The notes beneath the pieces were generated by a model. The model was not told the DNA's origin. It ran no database searches and saw only the letters and a program-made list of their open reading frames with translations. The position numbers and the translations under genes were made by a program. DNA of 64,000 nucleotides. Origin: Eubacterium sp. (lineage in GTDB: Bacteria > Bacillota > Clostridia > Peptostreptococcales > Anaerovoracaceae). This document shows, one piece after another, positions 25,602 through 33,596 of this stretch (the first letter of the stretch is position 1; the number at the start of each line of letters is the position of its first letter). The stretch is from positions 1 through 64,000 of the forward strand of contig JAFWHX010000001.1 in assembly GCA_017533915.1 (NCBI GenBank), given 5' to 3'.

Positions 25602-26033
25602 CTACAACTCCGACAGGTCTTCCTGGTTCAGCACCTGGATGCCGGCTGCTGTAAGCGCAGCGGACGCCTTGGCATCATCATGCACTTTGAAGATCATATA
25701 GGCTTTCTGGCCTTCTGAACTCAGTATCGCGTACATGTATTCCAGGTTTATCTCATTGTCCGTAAAGACCTGAAGCACGCGGTTAAGAGCGCCCGGCTCG
25801 TCAGGGATCTCTACAGCGACTACAGGCGTCAGCCTGCTGATATATCCCTCCTGGTTGAGCACTGTCACCGTCTCCAGCACATCGTCAACGATGAAGCGGG
25901 CGATCCCGAAATCTGTGGTCTCTGCCAGCGAGAGGGCTTTCATATCGATATCATGTTCAGACAGCACGTTCGTCATCTGATTGAGCTGTCCCGGCTTATT
26001 CTCCAGGAATACGGAGATCTGTTTTACACTCAT
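25602..26033 (-). CDS. tandem ACT-domain regulatory protein
   Basis: A 143-residue protein consisting of two ACT domains (about 4-68 and 71-140: ISVFLENKPGQLNQM, then VAVEIPDEPGALNRVLQVF). ACT domains bind amino acids. Proteins of this two-domain type often sit beside phenylacetate-CoA ligase and indolepyruvate oxidoreductase genes. It may sense an aromatic amino acid and modulate one of the operon enzymes; no DNA-binding domain is present. It lies 66 bases after paaK and 26 before the symporter. Confidence 0.88.
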   Translation of the reverse strand: MSVKQISVFLENKPGQLNQMTNVLSEHDIDMKALSLAETTDFGIARFIVDDVLETVTVLNQEGYISRLTPVVAVEIPDEPGALNRVLQVFTDNEINLEYMYAILSSEGQKAYMIFKVHDDAKASAALTAAGIQVLNQEDLSEL

Positions 26034-26099
26034 TACTATTCCTCCTGATTATCTGTTTCCTGTATTCTGCTTCTTAACTCTTTTACTCTGAACTGAAAC

Positions 26100-27401
26100 T
26101 CAGATCTTGCGGTTGTCGATCACTCGGACAGCTTTGCCCTCGCTGCGTGCTATAGACTTCGGCGCGACGAGTGATACGTGTGCCTTGATGCCGAGCATGC
26201 TCTTGAGTCCGTCTTCAAGTTCTTTCTGACGCGTAGAGATCTCGCCGATATTATCTGTGAACATCTCCTGCGTCATCTCAACATGTACATCGAGCGTATC
26301 TGTATTGTTCACGCGGTCTACTATGATCTGATAGTTTGCAGGGTAGCCCTGATTCAGAAGCACTGTCTCGATCTGTGACGGGAATACGTTCACGCCGCGG
26401 ATGATAAGCATGTCGTCTGTGCGTCCTCTTGGCCTTGTCATTTTTACGAACGTCCGCCCGCAGGAGCATTTCTTGTGTGTGAGCGAGCAGATGTCGCGCG
26501 TACGGTAGCGTAGAAGCGGGAACGCTTCTTTGTCGAGCGATGTGAAGACAAGCTCTCCCATGGTGCCGTCCGGAAGGACTTCGCCTGTCTCAGGATCGAT
26601 TATCTCTGCTATGAAGTGGTCTTCATTTACGTGCATGCCGCTCTGTTCTGAACACTCGAACGAAACACCCGGACCTGAAAGCTCTGTCAGTCCATAGATA
26701 TCATATGCTTTGATGCCCATCGTCTTCTCTATGTCGTGGCGCATCTCCTCACTCCACGCTTCCGCTCCGAATATACCTGCTTTCAGAGGGATCTCTTCAG
26801 GGGTGAGCCCCATCTCTTTCATGGTCTCTCCAATATATGCAGCATAGCTTGGAGTACAGCAGAGGATAGTTGCCGACAGGTCTTTGATGAACATGATCTG
26901 GCGGTCAGTGTTGCCGGAACTCGTCGGGATCGTGAGGCAACCGACTTTATGGCTGCCGCCGTTTAGCCCCGGGCCTCCTGTGAACAGTCCATAGCCGTAT
27001 GAGACCTGGCAGACGTCTTCTTTTGTTCCGCCCGCCGCGACTATCGCTCTTGCACAGCATTCCTCCCACAGATCGATGTCATGCTGGGTATAGAACGCCA
27101 CGACGCGCTTTCCCGTCGTTCCGGATGTCGACTGGATACGTACACAGTCCTTGAGCGGTTTCCCGAGAAGGCCATACGGATATGCTTCCCGGAGGTCCGC
27201 TTTGCTCAGAAACGGAAGCTTGTGCAGGTCGTCGACAGACTGGATGTCATCCGGTGTGAGACCGGCTGCCTCCATTTTCTTCCTGTAATATGGAACATCA
27301 TCCCATACATGCTGTACCTGTTTGACGAGCTTCTCGTCCTGGATCTTTCTGAGTGTCTTACCCGAAGCACACTCGATCTTCTTCTGGAAATATTTATTCA
27401 T
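26100..27401 (-). CDS. paaK: phenylacetate--CoA ligase
   Basis: A 433-residue AMP-forming ligase of the PaaK type: STSGTTGKRVVAFYT (ATP/AMP P-loop near 93), YDIYGLTELSGPGV near 235, and RGRTDDMLIIRGVNVFPSQIE near 325. It activates phenylacetate or related aryl acids to CoA thioesters. Start 27401 is chosen because GGGGAGG lies eight bases upstream; a start 60 bases earlier has none. Next to IorAB it can work either way: generating ATP from arylacetyl-CoA, or activating arylacetates for reductive carboxylation. The attenuator at the head of the operon favours the second. A 189-base spacer without recognised features separates it from iorB. Confidence 0.92.
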   Translation of the reverse strand: MNKYFQKKIECASGKTLRKIQDEKLVKQVQHVWDDVPYYRKKMEAAGLTPDDIQSVDDLHKLPFLSKADLREAYPYGLLGKPLKDCVRIQSTSGTTGKRVVAFYTQHDIDLWEECCARAIVAAGGTKEDVCQVSYGYGLFTGGPGLNGGSHKVGCLTIPTSSGNTDRQIMFIKDLSATILCCTPSYAAYIGETMKEMGLTPEEIPLKAGIFGAEAWSEEMRHDIEKTMGIKAYDIYGLTELSGPGVSFECSEQSGMHVNEDHFIAEIIDPETGEVLPDGTMGELVFTSLDKEAFPLLRYRTRDICSLTHKKCSCGRTFVKMTRPRGRTDDMLIIRGVNVFPSQIETVLLNQGYPANYQIIVDRVNNTDTLDVHVEMTQEMFTDNIGEISTRQKELEDGLKSMLGIKAHVSLVAPKSIARSEGKAVRVIDNRKI

Positions 27402-27590
27402 AAGCAAAACCTCCCCGGTGCAGTAGATCCCGCAGCATTTTTCTGCCGTTCTGTTCTGCATCCCACGAGCGTCGCAGCACCTTTAAAAAATCTATATACA
27501 ACATTCTGCCTTACTGCGGAATGCCCTTTACTGTTTCTGCTGCCTGCGGACATCCTGAGCATCCGTATGACAGCGGACTGTACAGCAGGC

Positions 27591-28175
27591 TTACCTGCCG
27601 TCTGCAGCATCGCGTCCCAGCGCGAATGCTTTCTTGTTGAGCTCCATAAACTTAGGCGGCACATTCTGTTCCATTGCTGCCATCCAGGCTTCTTCCGGAA
27701 GGTCAAAGTAATGTGACAGACGTCCCATAAGGACCATGTTTACTGCCTTGACTGATCCAGCCTCTTCAGCGAGCTTCACGCAGTCTATGGCGTCTACGCT
27801 GGCGCCGCTTTCCTTCAGCTTTCCCACGAGGTCTTCAGGATATTCCGCCGCGCCTGTTATCACCGGCATAGGATCGATCTGCTGGATATTCGTCACGATC
27901 CGGCCGTCTTCTTTCAGGAAAGGAAGCCATCTCGCCGCTTCCATGAGCTCGAAAGATACGATATAGTCTGCCTCTCCCTTGTCTATCACAGGCGACGCTA
28001 CTTTTGTCCCGTAGCGGACGTATGTTACGACCGATCCGCCGCGCTGCGACATTCCGTGCACTTCTGACACCTTTACATCAAAACCCTGTGCGAGCAGCAG
28101 AGACCCGAGCGTCTTGCTCGCGAGCAGGCTTCCCTGTCCGCCGACTCCGACTATCATTATGTTCTTTGTATCCAT
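27591..28175 (-). CDS. iorB: indolepyruvate:ferredoxin oxidoreductase, beta subunit
   Basis: A 194-residue gamma-type 2-oxoacid oxidoreductase subunit opening NIMIVGVGGQGSLLASKTLG and containing SEVHGMSQRGGSVVTYVRYG, both diagnostic. With IorA it oxidatively decarboxylates aryl pyruvates to arylacetyl-CoA, or reverses this with reduced ferredoxin. The start at 28175 follows AAAGGAGG by seven bases and the iorA stop by two; a longer reading upstream would only be frame-shifted iorA sequence. Confidence 0.94.
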   Translation of the reverse strand: MDTKNIMIVGVGGQGSLLASKTLGSLLLAQGFDVKVSEVHGMSQRGGSVVTYVRYGTKVASPVIDKGEADYIVSFELMEAARWLPFLKEDGRIVTNIQQIDPMPVITGAAEYPEDLVGKLKESGASVDAIDCVKLAEEAGSVKAVNMVLMGRLSHYFDLPEEAWMAAMEQNVPPKFMELNKKAFALGRDAADGR

Positions 28176-28177
28176 GG

Positions 28178-29965
28178 CTAGTCCTCCTTTACTGCTGTTC
28201 TGGCAGCTGTATCTGTCCTGCTGTCCAGCCCCTGAGGGTCTGTTGACCTGAGAGCGCCGAAAGCGCAGAGCTGGCTGCAGACGCCGCATCCTACACAGAG
28301 CGTCTCGTCGACGTGTGCCTTGCCTTCCTTGAACGAGATCGATGGGCAGCCGATCTTCATGCATGCGCGGCAGCTCCTGCATTTGTCCACGTCCACTTTA
28401 TACGGTGCGTAATGCTTCACGTATTTAAGGAGCGCACATGGACGCCTGGAGATTATGACTGACGGCTCCTGTGCCGCGAGTTCTTCTTTGATCGCCTTGT
28501 CTGTAGCTTCAAGATCGTAAGGATCCACGACCCTCACGCGTTCTATTCCCATGGAACGGCAGAGTGCCTCGAGATCGATCTTTCCTGCAGGATCGCCTTT
28601 GATGTTGTAGCCTGTCAGCGGATTCTGCTGGTGGCCTGTCATTCCGGTGATCGAGTTGTCGAGGACTATCACCGTTGAATTTGACTGGTTGTATGCGATA
28701 TTGGCAAGACCTGTCATGCCGCTGTGCATGAATGTGGAGTCGCCGAGAACGCCTACAGTCTTTCCTTCAGATTTCTCGCCGAGAGTTTTGTTGAATCCGT
28801 GAACTGCGCCGAAAGATGCTCCCATGCAGAGCGTCATCTCCATCGCGTTGAGAGGCGGTGTCGCTGCCAGTGTATAGCAGCCTATATCGCCTAGGACAGT
28901 GCACTTGTTCTTAGCGAGCTCGTAGAACAGCCCTCTGTGCGGGCAGCCTGAGCACATTACCGGAGGACGTATCGGGATATTCACATCCAGTGCCTTACCG
29001 TCATGTACTTCTCCGCCGAGCGATGCCGCGATGATATTCTGTGAGAATTCGCCGCAGATCGGCAGGATGTCCTTGCCGCTCACTTCGATGCCGAGCGCCT
29101 TGCAGTGGTTCTCGATGATCGGATCTAGCTCTTCCACCACGACCAGCTTATCTACCTTTGCGGCAAAATCACGTATGAGCTTCTCCGGAAGCGGATTTGC
29201 CATACCAAGCTTCAGCACAGACACGCTGTCGCCGAAAACTTCCTTTACATACTGATACGATGTGCTCGCAGTGATGATGCCCATTTCTGTTCCGCCCATC
29301 TCGACGCGGTTCACTCCGCTGGTCTCCGCAAATTCGATAAGCTTCCTCGTGCGTTCCTCGACTATCGGGTGACGCTTCTTGGCATTTCCCGGCATCATGA
29401 CGTACTTGGCTATATCTTTCTGATATTCCTTCTCCGGCACCTTCCGCTCGCCCGGATCTACTACAGACTGGCTGTGTGCGACCCTGGTGCACATCTTGAG
29501 CAGTACCGGAGTATCGTACTCTTCAGAGATCTCATATGCGAGCTTCGCGAATTCATATGCCTCCTGCGAGTCTGAAGGCTCGAGCATAGGGACCTTGGAC
29601 GCGATCGCATGATGACGGCTGTCCTGTTCATTCTGTGATGAGTGCATACCTGCGTCATCAGCAACACCTATCACCATACCAGCATTCACTCCCGTGTATG
29701 ACATGGTGTAGAGCGGATCTGCCGCTACATTAAGACCTACGTGCTTCATGCCGCAGAATGAACGCGCTCCGGCGAGGCACGCTCCGAAAGCCGCTTCCAT
29801 CGCCACCTTCTCATTCGGCGCCCATTCACTGTAGACATCGTCGAACTTCGCGATCTCCTCCGTGATCTCTGTGCTTGGCGTTCCCGGATAGCTGCTTGCG
29901 AAACAGCATCCCGCGTCGTACAGTCCGCGCGCGACCGCCTTGTTGCCTAACATTAATTGCTTCAT
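28178..29965 (-). CDS. iorA: indolepyruvate:ferredoxin oxidoreductase, alpha subunit
   Basis: A 595-residue thiamine-diphosphate enzyme. It has an N-terminal pyrimidine-binding part (CFASSYPGTPSTEI), the diphosphate-binding GDSTFMHSGMTGLANIAYN near 400, and two C-terminal ferredoxin clusters (CRSCRACMKIGC and CVGCGVCSQLC). It interconverts indole-, phenyl- or hydroxyphenylpyruvate and the arylacetyl-CoA plus CO2, coupled to ferredoxin. The ATG at 29965 is taken as the start, eight bases after AGGAGAGG; an upstream GTG overlaps that site. First structural gene of the operon, directly downstream of the attenuator. Confidence 0.95.
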   Translation of the reverse strand: MKQLMLGNKAVARGLYDAGCCFASSYPGTPSTEITEEIAKFDDVYSEWAPNEKVAMEAAFGACLAGARSFCGMKHVGLNVAADPLYTMSYTGVNAGMVIGVADDAGMHSSQNEQDSRHHAIASKVPMLEPSDSQEAYEFAKLAYEISEEYDTPVLLKMCTRVAHSQSVVDPGERKVPEKEYQKDIAKYVMMPGNAKKRHPIVEERTRKLIEFAETSGVNRVEMGGTEMGIITASTSYQYVKEVFGDSVSVLKLGMANPLPEKLIRDFAAKVDKLVVVEELDPIIENHCKALGIEVSGKDILPICGEFSQNIIAASLGGEVHDGKALDVNIPIRPPVMCSGCPHRGLFYELAKNKCTVLGDIGCYTLAATPPLNAMEMTLCMGASFGAVHGFNKTLGEKSEGKTVGVLGDSTFMHSGMTGLANIAYNQSNSTVIVLDNSITGMTGHQQNPLTGYNIKGDPAGKIDLEALCRSMGIERVRVVDPYDLEATDKAIKEELAAQEPSVIISRRPCALLKYVKHYAPYKVDVDKCRSCRACMKIGCPSISFKEGKAHVDETLCVGCGVCSQLCAFGALRSTDPQGLDSRTDTAARTAVKED

Positions 29966-30002
29966 GTGATTCACCTCTCCTGTAAATAATTGGCCTAGCA
30001 GG

Positions 30003-30036
30003 AAATAATAAAAGCCGCACAGGTATTTGTGCGGCT
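30003..30036 (-). terminator. attenuator terminator (arms 3:4) before iorA
   Basis: On the minus strand AGCCGCAC (30036-30029) pairs perfectly with GTGCGGCT (30020-30013) around an 8-base loop, followed by TTTTATTATTT. It is a complete intrinsic terminator lying between the operon promoter and iorA, so full-length transcription requires that it be prevented from forming. Confidence 0.88.
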
Positions 30037-30176
30037 CGTTTCTCTGATGTGTTTATTCATTCTGTTTACGTGCAGCGCAAATACCTTTTACTCCTGATTA
30101 ATAAAGTAAAAGCCGAAATAATATGCATCTGCAGTTTTAACGGAATAAATATTCATAATCGCTTTCCTTCTTTAAT
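30013..30176 (-). promoter_or_regulatory. Phe/Tyr-responsive attenuation leader of the iorA operon
   Basis: The leader RNA has four ordered arms. Arm 1 (30132-30121, GCAGATGCATAT, leader codons 9-12) can pair with arm 2 (about 30081-30069). Arm 2 (30086-30075, AGGTATTTGCGC) pairs with arm 3 (30032-30021, GCACAAATACCT) at 11 of 12 positions. Arm 3 with arm 4 forms the terminator. A ribosome stalled on the Tyr/Phe codons would cover arm 1, free arm 2 to capture arm 3, and let transcription proceed. This is the classical amino-acid starvation attenuator layout. The pairings were found by hand, without folding energies. Confidence 0.85.
30088..30156 (-). CDS. aromatic leader peptide
   Basis: A 22-codon open reading frame with a good ribosome binding site (AAGGA, eight bases before the ATG at 30156). 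Seven of 22 residues are Tyr or Phe. Codons 12-18 read Y-Y-F-G-F-Y-F, with another Tyr at codon 4; there is no Trp. It ends in TAA two bases before the antiterminator arm. Size, codon content and position match leader peptides such as PheL, which act by ribosome stalling rather than through the peptide itself. Nothing else in the 30-kb region shows such a composition. Confidence 0.88.
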   Translation of the reverse strand: MNIYSVKTADAYYFGFYFINQE

Positions 30177-30183
30177 TAGGTAA

Positions 30184-30212
30184 ATACTACCACCATCTTT
30201 CTGCCCTGTCAA
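30184..30212 (-). promoter_or_regulatory. promoter of the iorA operon
   Basis: On the minus strand a perfect -35 TTGACA (30212-30207), a 17-base spacer and a -10 TAGTAT (30189-30184) predict a start near 30176, about 20 bases upstream of the leader-peptide ATG. Confidence 0.85.
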
Positions 30213-30304
30213 GAAATAACGAGGATTTTCTGGTGGATAAAACTTGTATGTAAGTGTAAAATGGTAACTGTATAATGATTATTCAATAAAGGAGTGTATA
30301 TATT

Positions 30305-31939
30305 ATGCCGATCACAGATCTGCTTGAAAGAAACAGCAAGCTATGGGGCAGCGAGGTCGCTCTTGTTGAGATCGACCCGGAGATAAAGGAGCCTAAGAGA
30401 GTCACATGGAAAGAATATGAGCTGGTTCAGCCTACACAGACTGAATTCTACCGCCGTGAGATAACATGGTCGGTATTCGACGAAAAGGCAAACAGAGTCG
30501 CTAACCTTCTTATCTCAAGAGGCATCAAAAAAGGTCAGAAATGCGCGGTCCTCCTCATGAACTGCCTGGAATGGCTTCCTATTTATTTTGGCATCCTGAA
30601 GGCAGGTGCTATTGCTGTGCCGCTTAATTTCCGCTACACCGCAGACGAGATAGAATACTGCGTTAAGAAAGCGGATGCCGACGTTCTGTTCTACGGACCG
30701 GAATTCATAGGACGCGTGGAAGACATCATCGACCACCTTGATAAAGACCATCTGCTGTTCTTCGTAGGCGATTCCTGCCCGAACTATGCTGACGATTACT
30801 ATAAACAGGTATCGAACTGCTCAAGCGTCGCGCCGAAGATCCTGATTGAGGACAAGGATAAGGCGGCGATCTACTATTCGTCAGGAACCACCGGACTCCC
30901 GAAAGCCATCCTGCATAACCACAGAGCTCTGATGCAGTCAGCACAGATGGAGGCCATGCATCATGAAACGACAAAAAACGATGTGTTCCTCTGCATCCCG
31001 CCTCTTTATCATACCGGCGCAAAGATGCACTGGTTCGGATCGCTGTACACTGGAAGCCGCGCCGTGCTTCTGAAAGGCAATACGCCTAAGGCGATCATGG
31101 ATGCTGTCTCAAATGAAGGATGCACGATCGTATGGCTTCTCGTTCCGTGGGCGCAGGACCTTCTGATCGCGCTTGACAATGGCGAGATAAAGCTGAAAGA
31201 TTACCGTACGTCACAGTGGCGCCTCATGCATATCGGAGCTCAGCCTGTGCCGCCAAGCCTGATAAGACACTGGCTCGAATATTTCCCGAACCATCAGTAT
31301 GACACCAACTACGGCCTTTCCGAGTCTACCGGACCGGGATGCGTACACCTCGGGATGGAGAACATAAACAAAGTCGGCGCGATCGGTGTTCCGGGCTATG
31401 GATGGAAGACCAAGATCGTGGACGAGAACGGCAAGCAGGTCGAGCAGGGACAGGTCGGCGAGCTCTGCGTAAAAGGCCCGGGCGTCATGCTCGAATACTA
31501 TAAGGATCCTGAGGCTACGAAAGAAGTGCTCAAAGGCGGCTGGCTCTATACTGGAGACATGGCTCAGCAGGACGAGGACGGATTCATCTTCCTGGTCGAC
31601 AGAAAGAAGGATGTTATCATAAGCGGCGGCGAGAATCTGTATCCTGTACAGATCGAAGCTTTCTTAAGCGCGATGCCTAAGGTACACGACGTTGCTGTGA
31701 TCGGACTTCCTGATCAGCGTCTCGGAGAGATCGCGACCGCGATCATCCAGGTAAAAGAAGGTATGACCTGCACCGAAGACGAGATAAATCAGTTCTGCAT
31801 AGATCTGCCAAGATACAAGAGGCCGAAAAAGATCATATTCGCTGACGTTCCAAGAAACGCTACGGGAAAGATCGAGAAGCCTAAGCTCCGCGAGCGTTAC
31901 GGAAGCGAGCGTCTGGTAGAGATGCAGAATAAGGGCTGA
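30305..31939 (+). CDS. AMP-forming acyl-CoA synthetase
   Basis: A 544-residue ANL-superfamily ligase. It has the YYSSGTTGLPKAILHNH P-loop near 190, NYGLSESTGPGCVHLG near 335, GWLYTGDMAQQDEDGF near 410 and the closing RNATGKIEKPKLRERYG with the catalytic Lys. It activates a carboxylic acid to its CoA ester. The acid is unknown; a medium-chain or aryl acid is plausible from the neighbouring aromatic operon. An insertion of about 20 residues near position 40-60 interrupts the first conserved region. GGAG precedes the start by ten bases, and a TATAAT at 30271-30276 could be its -10. It is divergent from the iorA operon and monocistronic. Confidence 0.87.
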   Translation: MPITDLLERNSKLWGSEVALVEIDPEIKEPKRVTWKEYELVQPTQTEFYRREITWSVFDEKANRVANLLISRGIKKGQKCAVLLMNCLEWLPIYFGILKAGAIAVPLNFRYTADEIEYCVKKADADVLFYGPEFIGRVEDIIDHLDKDHLLFFVGDSCPNYADDYYKQVSNCSSVAPKILIEDKDKAAIYYSSGTTGLPKAILHNHRALMQSAQMEAMHHETTKNDVFLCIPPLYHTGAKMHWFGSLYTGSRAVLLKGNTPKAIMDAVSNEGCTIVWLLVPWAQDLLIALDNGEIKLKDYRTSQWRLMHIGAQPVPPSLIRHWLEYFPNHQYDTNYGLSESTGPGCVHLGMENINKVGAIGVPGYGWKTKIVDENGKQVEQGQVGELCVKGPGVMLEYYKDPEATKEVLKGGWLYTGDMAQQDEDGFIFLVDRKKDVIISGGENLYPVQIEAFLSAMPKVHDVAVIGLPDQRLGEIATAIIQVKEGMTCTEDEINQFCIDLPRYKRPKKIIFADVPRNATGKIEKPKLRERYGSERLVEMQNKG

Positions 31940-31969
31940 CATCGATACATCGGTATTTGGCGATAAGGC

Positions 31970-32018
31970 CAAGACCCCTGCAATACCTGGGATACAGGCT
32001 GCAGGGGTCTTTTTATAT
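31970..32018 (+). terminator. terminator of the acyl-CoA synthetase gene
   Basis: AAGACCCCTGCA (31971-31982) pairs perfectly with TGCAGGGGTCTT (32000-32011), followed by TTTATAT. The A-run on the other side is short, so it mainly serves the plus strand. Confidence 0.85.
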
Positions 32019-32042
32019 CTTATTTAGATCGACTCTTTGTGA

Positions 32043-32747
32043 TCATTCGTCCTTATGCTCTTCCACCGGCTTATCCTCGTTCTCTTCACTTTTGTTCTCC
32101 TTCAGAAAGCCGTGCAGCACGCAGCATCCGATCACGCATCCTGCCGCATACATCGGTAAAAGCGGCAGCATCACCTGTGCTGCGGTAAAGCCTATCATCG
32201 CAAGGCTGTACAGCCCGATCGCATTATTGCGGAATTTCATCGTGCCGCTTGTTTTTGAAGCGGAAGCGAAAGCATATACAGCAGCCATAAAGAACATGAT
32301 TATCTGTATAACAAGGGTCGCGTTGCGTCCCCATGCTGTGTGATACTGCCCGGCTTCATCTAGCCAGAACACTACAGGGAAGAAGACGTTCACCACTACT
32401 ATGATCATCTCGAAACCAAAGAGAAGCCATCCTGTGCTCTCGAGTATCACGCCGAAGATATTATCCTCATTCAGATAATCGATCACATACCATGTCCAGA
32501 GCAGCACCGACGCAGCCATGGCGATGAAATATACTGTGGTGTCAGCAAAAACCAGATTGGTCAGCTTTCTTTCGTACAGAATACCCCATAGGATATCAGT
32601 AATATAATAGACTGTTACAGCGGCCTGAAGCGCAAGATAAGATTTATATGCCGGCATGTTCCTCTTTTCAGGATTCCCTGACAGCATATCACGATTGGTT
32701 ATGATGCTTATGATCAGGCCCAGAAAGCCGACGCTGGAATATAACAT
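32043..32747 (-). CDS. seven-helix membrane sensor-like protein without output domain
   Basis: A 234-residue protein with about seven hydrophobic helices. Stretches such as YYITDILWGILYERKL and FADTTVYFIAMAASVLLWTW resemble the membrane-sensor domain found at the N terminus of many clostridial GGDEF (cyclic-di-GMP) proteins. Here it ends after the last helix in a short, highly acidic tail (from about 215, ENKSEENEDKPVEEHKDE) with no GGDEF, kinase or other domain. It could be a free sensor acting on a partner, or a trimmed remnant. The stop codon is in good context and no frame-shifted GGDEF sequence follows. Confidence 0.6.
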   Translation of the reverse strand: MLYSSVGFLGLIISIITNRDMLSGNPEKRNMPAYKSYLALQAAVTVYYITDILWGILYERKLTNLVFADTTVYFIAMAASVLLWTWYVIDYLNEDNIFGVILESTGWLLFGFEMIIVVVNVFFPVVFWLDEAGQYHTAWGRNATLVIQIIMFFMAAVYAFASASKTSGTMKFRNNAIGLYSLAMIGFTAAQVMLPLLPMYAAGCVIGCCVLHGFLKENKSEENEDKPVEEHKDE

Positions 32748-32944
32748 ACTTTATCCCCTCTAGTTTTAACATCTGCTCAGATACTGTAAACTGATCTGCT
32801 ATCGGTTAATTATATCACACAGGTCGTCTGTGATAAAGATTTTTGTTGACTGTATAAGTGAATAGCTTCATGTTATAATTATGTTAAATATTCCGTATTT
32901 ACAACAGCATCCGGCAAAAGCAGCCAGGGTATACTGCAGCAGCA

Positions 32945-33529
32945 ATGAATCACATCGTATTGTTCATTTTTAACAGCATTCTGTTCGGCATAGGCCTTGC
33001 GATGGATGCGTTCTCCGTATCCTGCGCGAACGGCCTCGCGGCGCCGGACATGCATATCAGCAAGTCGCTTAAGATCGCAGGTACATTTGGCGGATTTCAG
33101 ACGGCGATGCCGCTTATAGGCTGGATATGCGTCCATACGATCGCAGAAAAATTCGAGGCGTTTCAGAAATTCATCCCATGGATAGCACTCGGACTTCTCC
33201 TCTACATCGGAGGAAGCATGCTGAAAGAAGGCATGTCCGGACATGCGGGAGACGACGCTGCCGGCGAAGTCGGAAACGGCACTCTCCTGATGCAGGGCGT
33301 GGCGACTTCGATCGATGCTCTGTCTGTAGGCTTTACGATAGCGGAATACAACTGGTCTGAAGCCCTGGCTGAGTCCGTTATAATCGGAGTCGTGACATTC
33401 GTGATCTGTCTGGCGGGCATACGGCTTGGCAAGACGCTAGGCACCCGTCTATCAGGCAAAGCCGAGATCCTCGGCGGAGCGATCCTCATCGCTATCGGCC
33501 TCGAGATCTTTATAACCGGCGTGTTCTGA
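32945..33529 (+). CDS. mntP: manganese efflux pump MntP
   Basis: A 194-residue six-helix membrane protein of the MntP (DUF204) family. It shows the repeated motif GLAMDAFSVSCANG near 18-31 and its second-half counterpart GVATSIDALSVGF near 119, with the conserved Asp in each. It exports Mn2+ to prevent toxicity. No strong ribosome binding site precedes the ATG. An extended -10 TGTTATAAT lies at 32871-32879. No yybP-ykoY manganese riboswitch is recognisable in the 185-base upstream spacer, unlike many mntP genes. Confidence 0.9.
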   Translation: MNHIVLFIFNSILFGIGLAMDAFSVSCANGLAAPDMHISKSLKIAGTFGGFQTAMPLIGWICVHTIAEKFEAFQKFIPWIALGLLLYIGGSMLKEGMSGHAGDDAAGEVGNGTLLMQGVATSIDALSVGFTIAEYNWSEALAESVIIGVVTFVICLAGIRLGKTLGTRLSGKAEILGGAILIAIGLEIFITGVF

Positions 33530-33596
33530 CGCGCTCTGTTCTACAACTGTTCCGGATCGGGGCATAAGCCGGTATTTACAGAAAGGATCATTTACT

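Noticed and set aside
28176..28382. Longer iorB with about 69 extra N-terminal residues
   Set aside because: That stretch is iorA coding sequence read in another frame; the ATG at 28175 has the proper ribosome binding site.
29826..30020. 64-codon frame starting with GTG in the iorA terminator
   Set aside because: It overlaps iorA out of frame, begins inside the terminator stem and has no ribosome binding site.
30003..30180. T-box riboswitch upstream of iorA
   Set aside because: No stem I, specifier loop or conserved T-box antiterminator bulge was found, and the leader contains a translated aromatic peptide with three ordered arms instead.
32748..32944. yybP-ykoY manganese riboswitch before mntP
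   Set aside because: The spacer lacks the conserved internal-loop sequences and any terminator hairpin.
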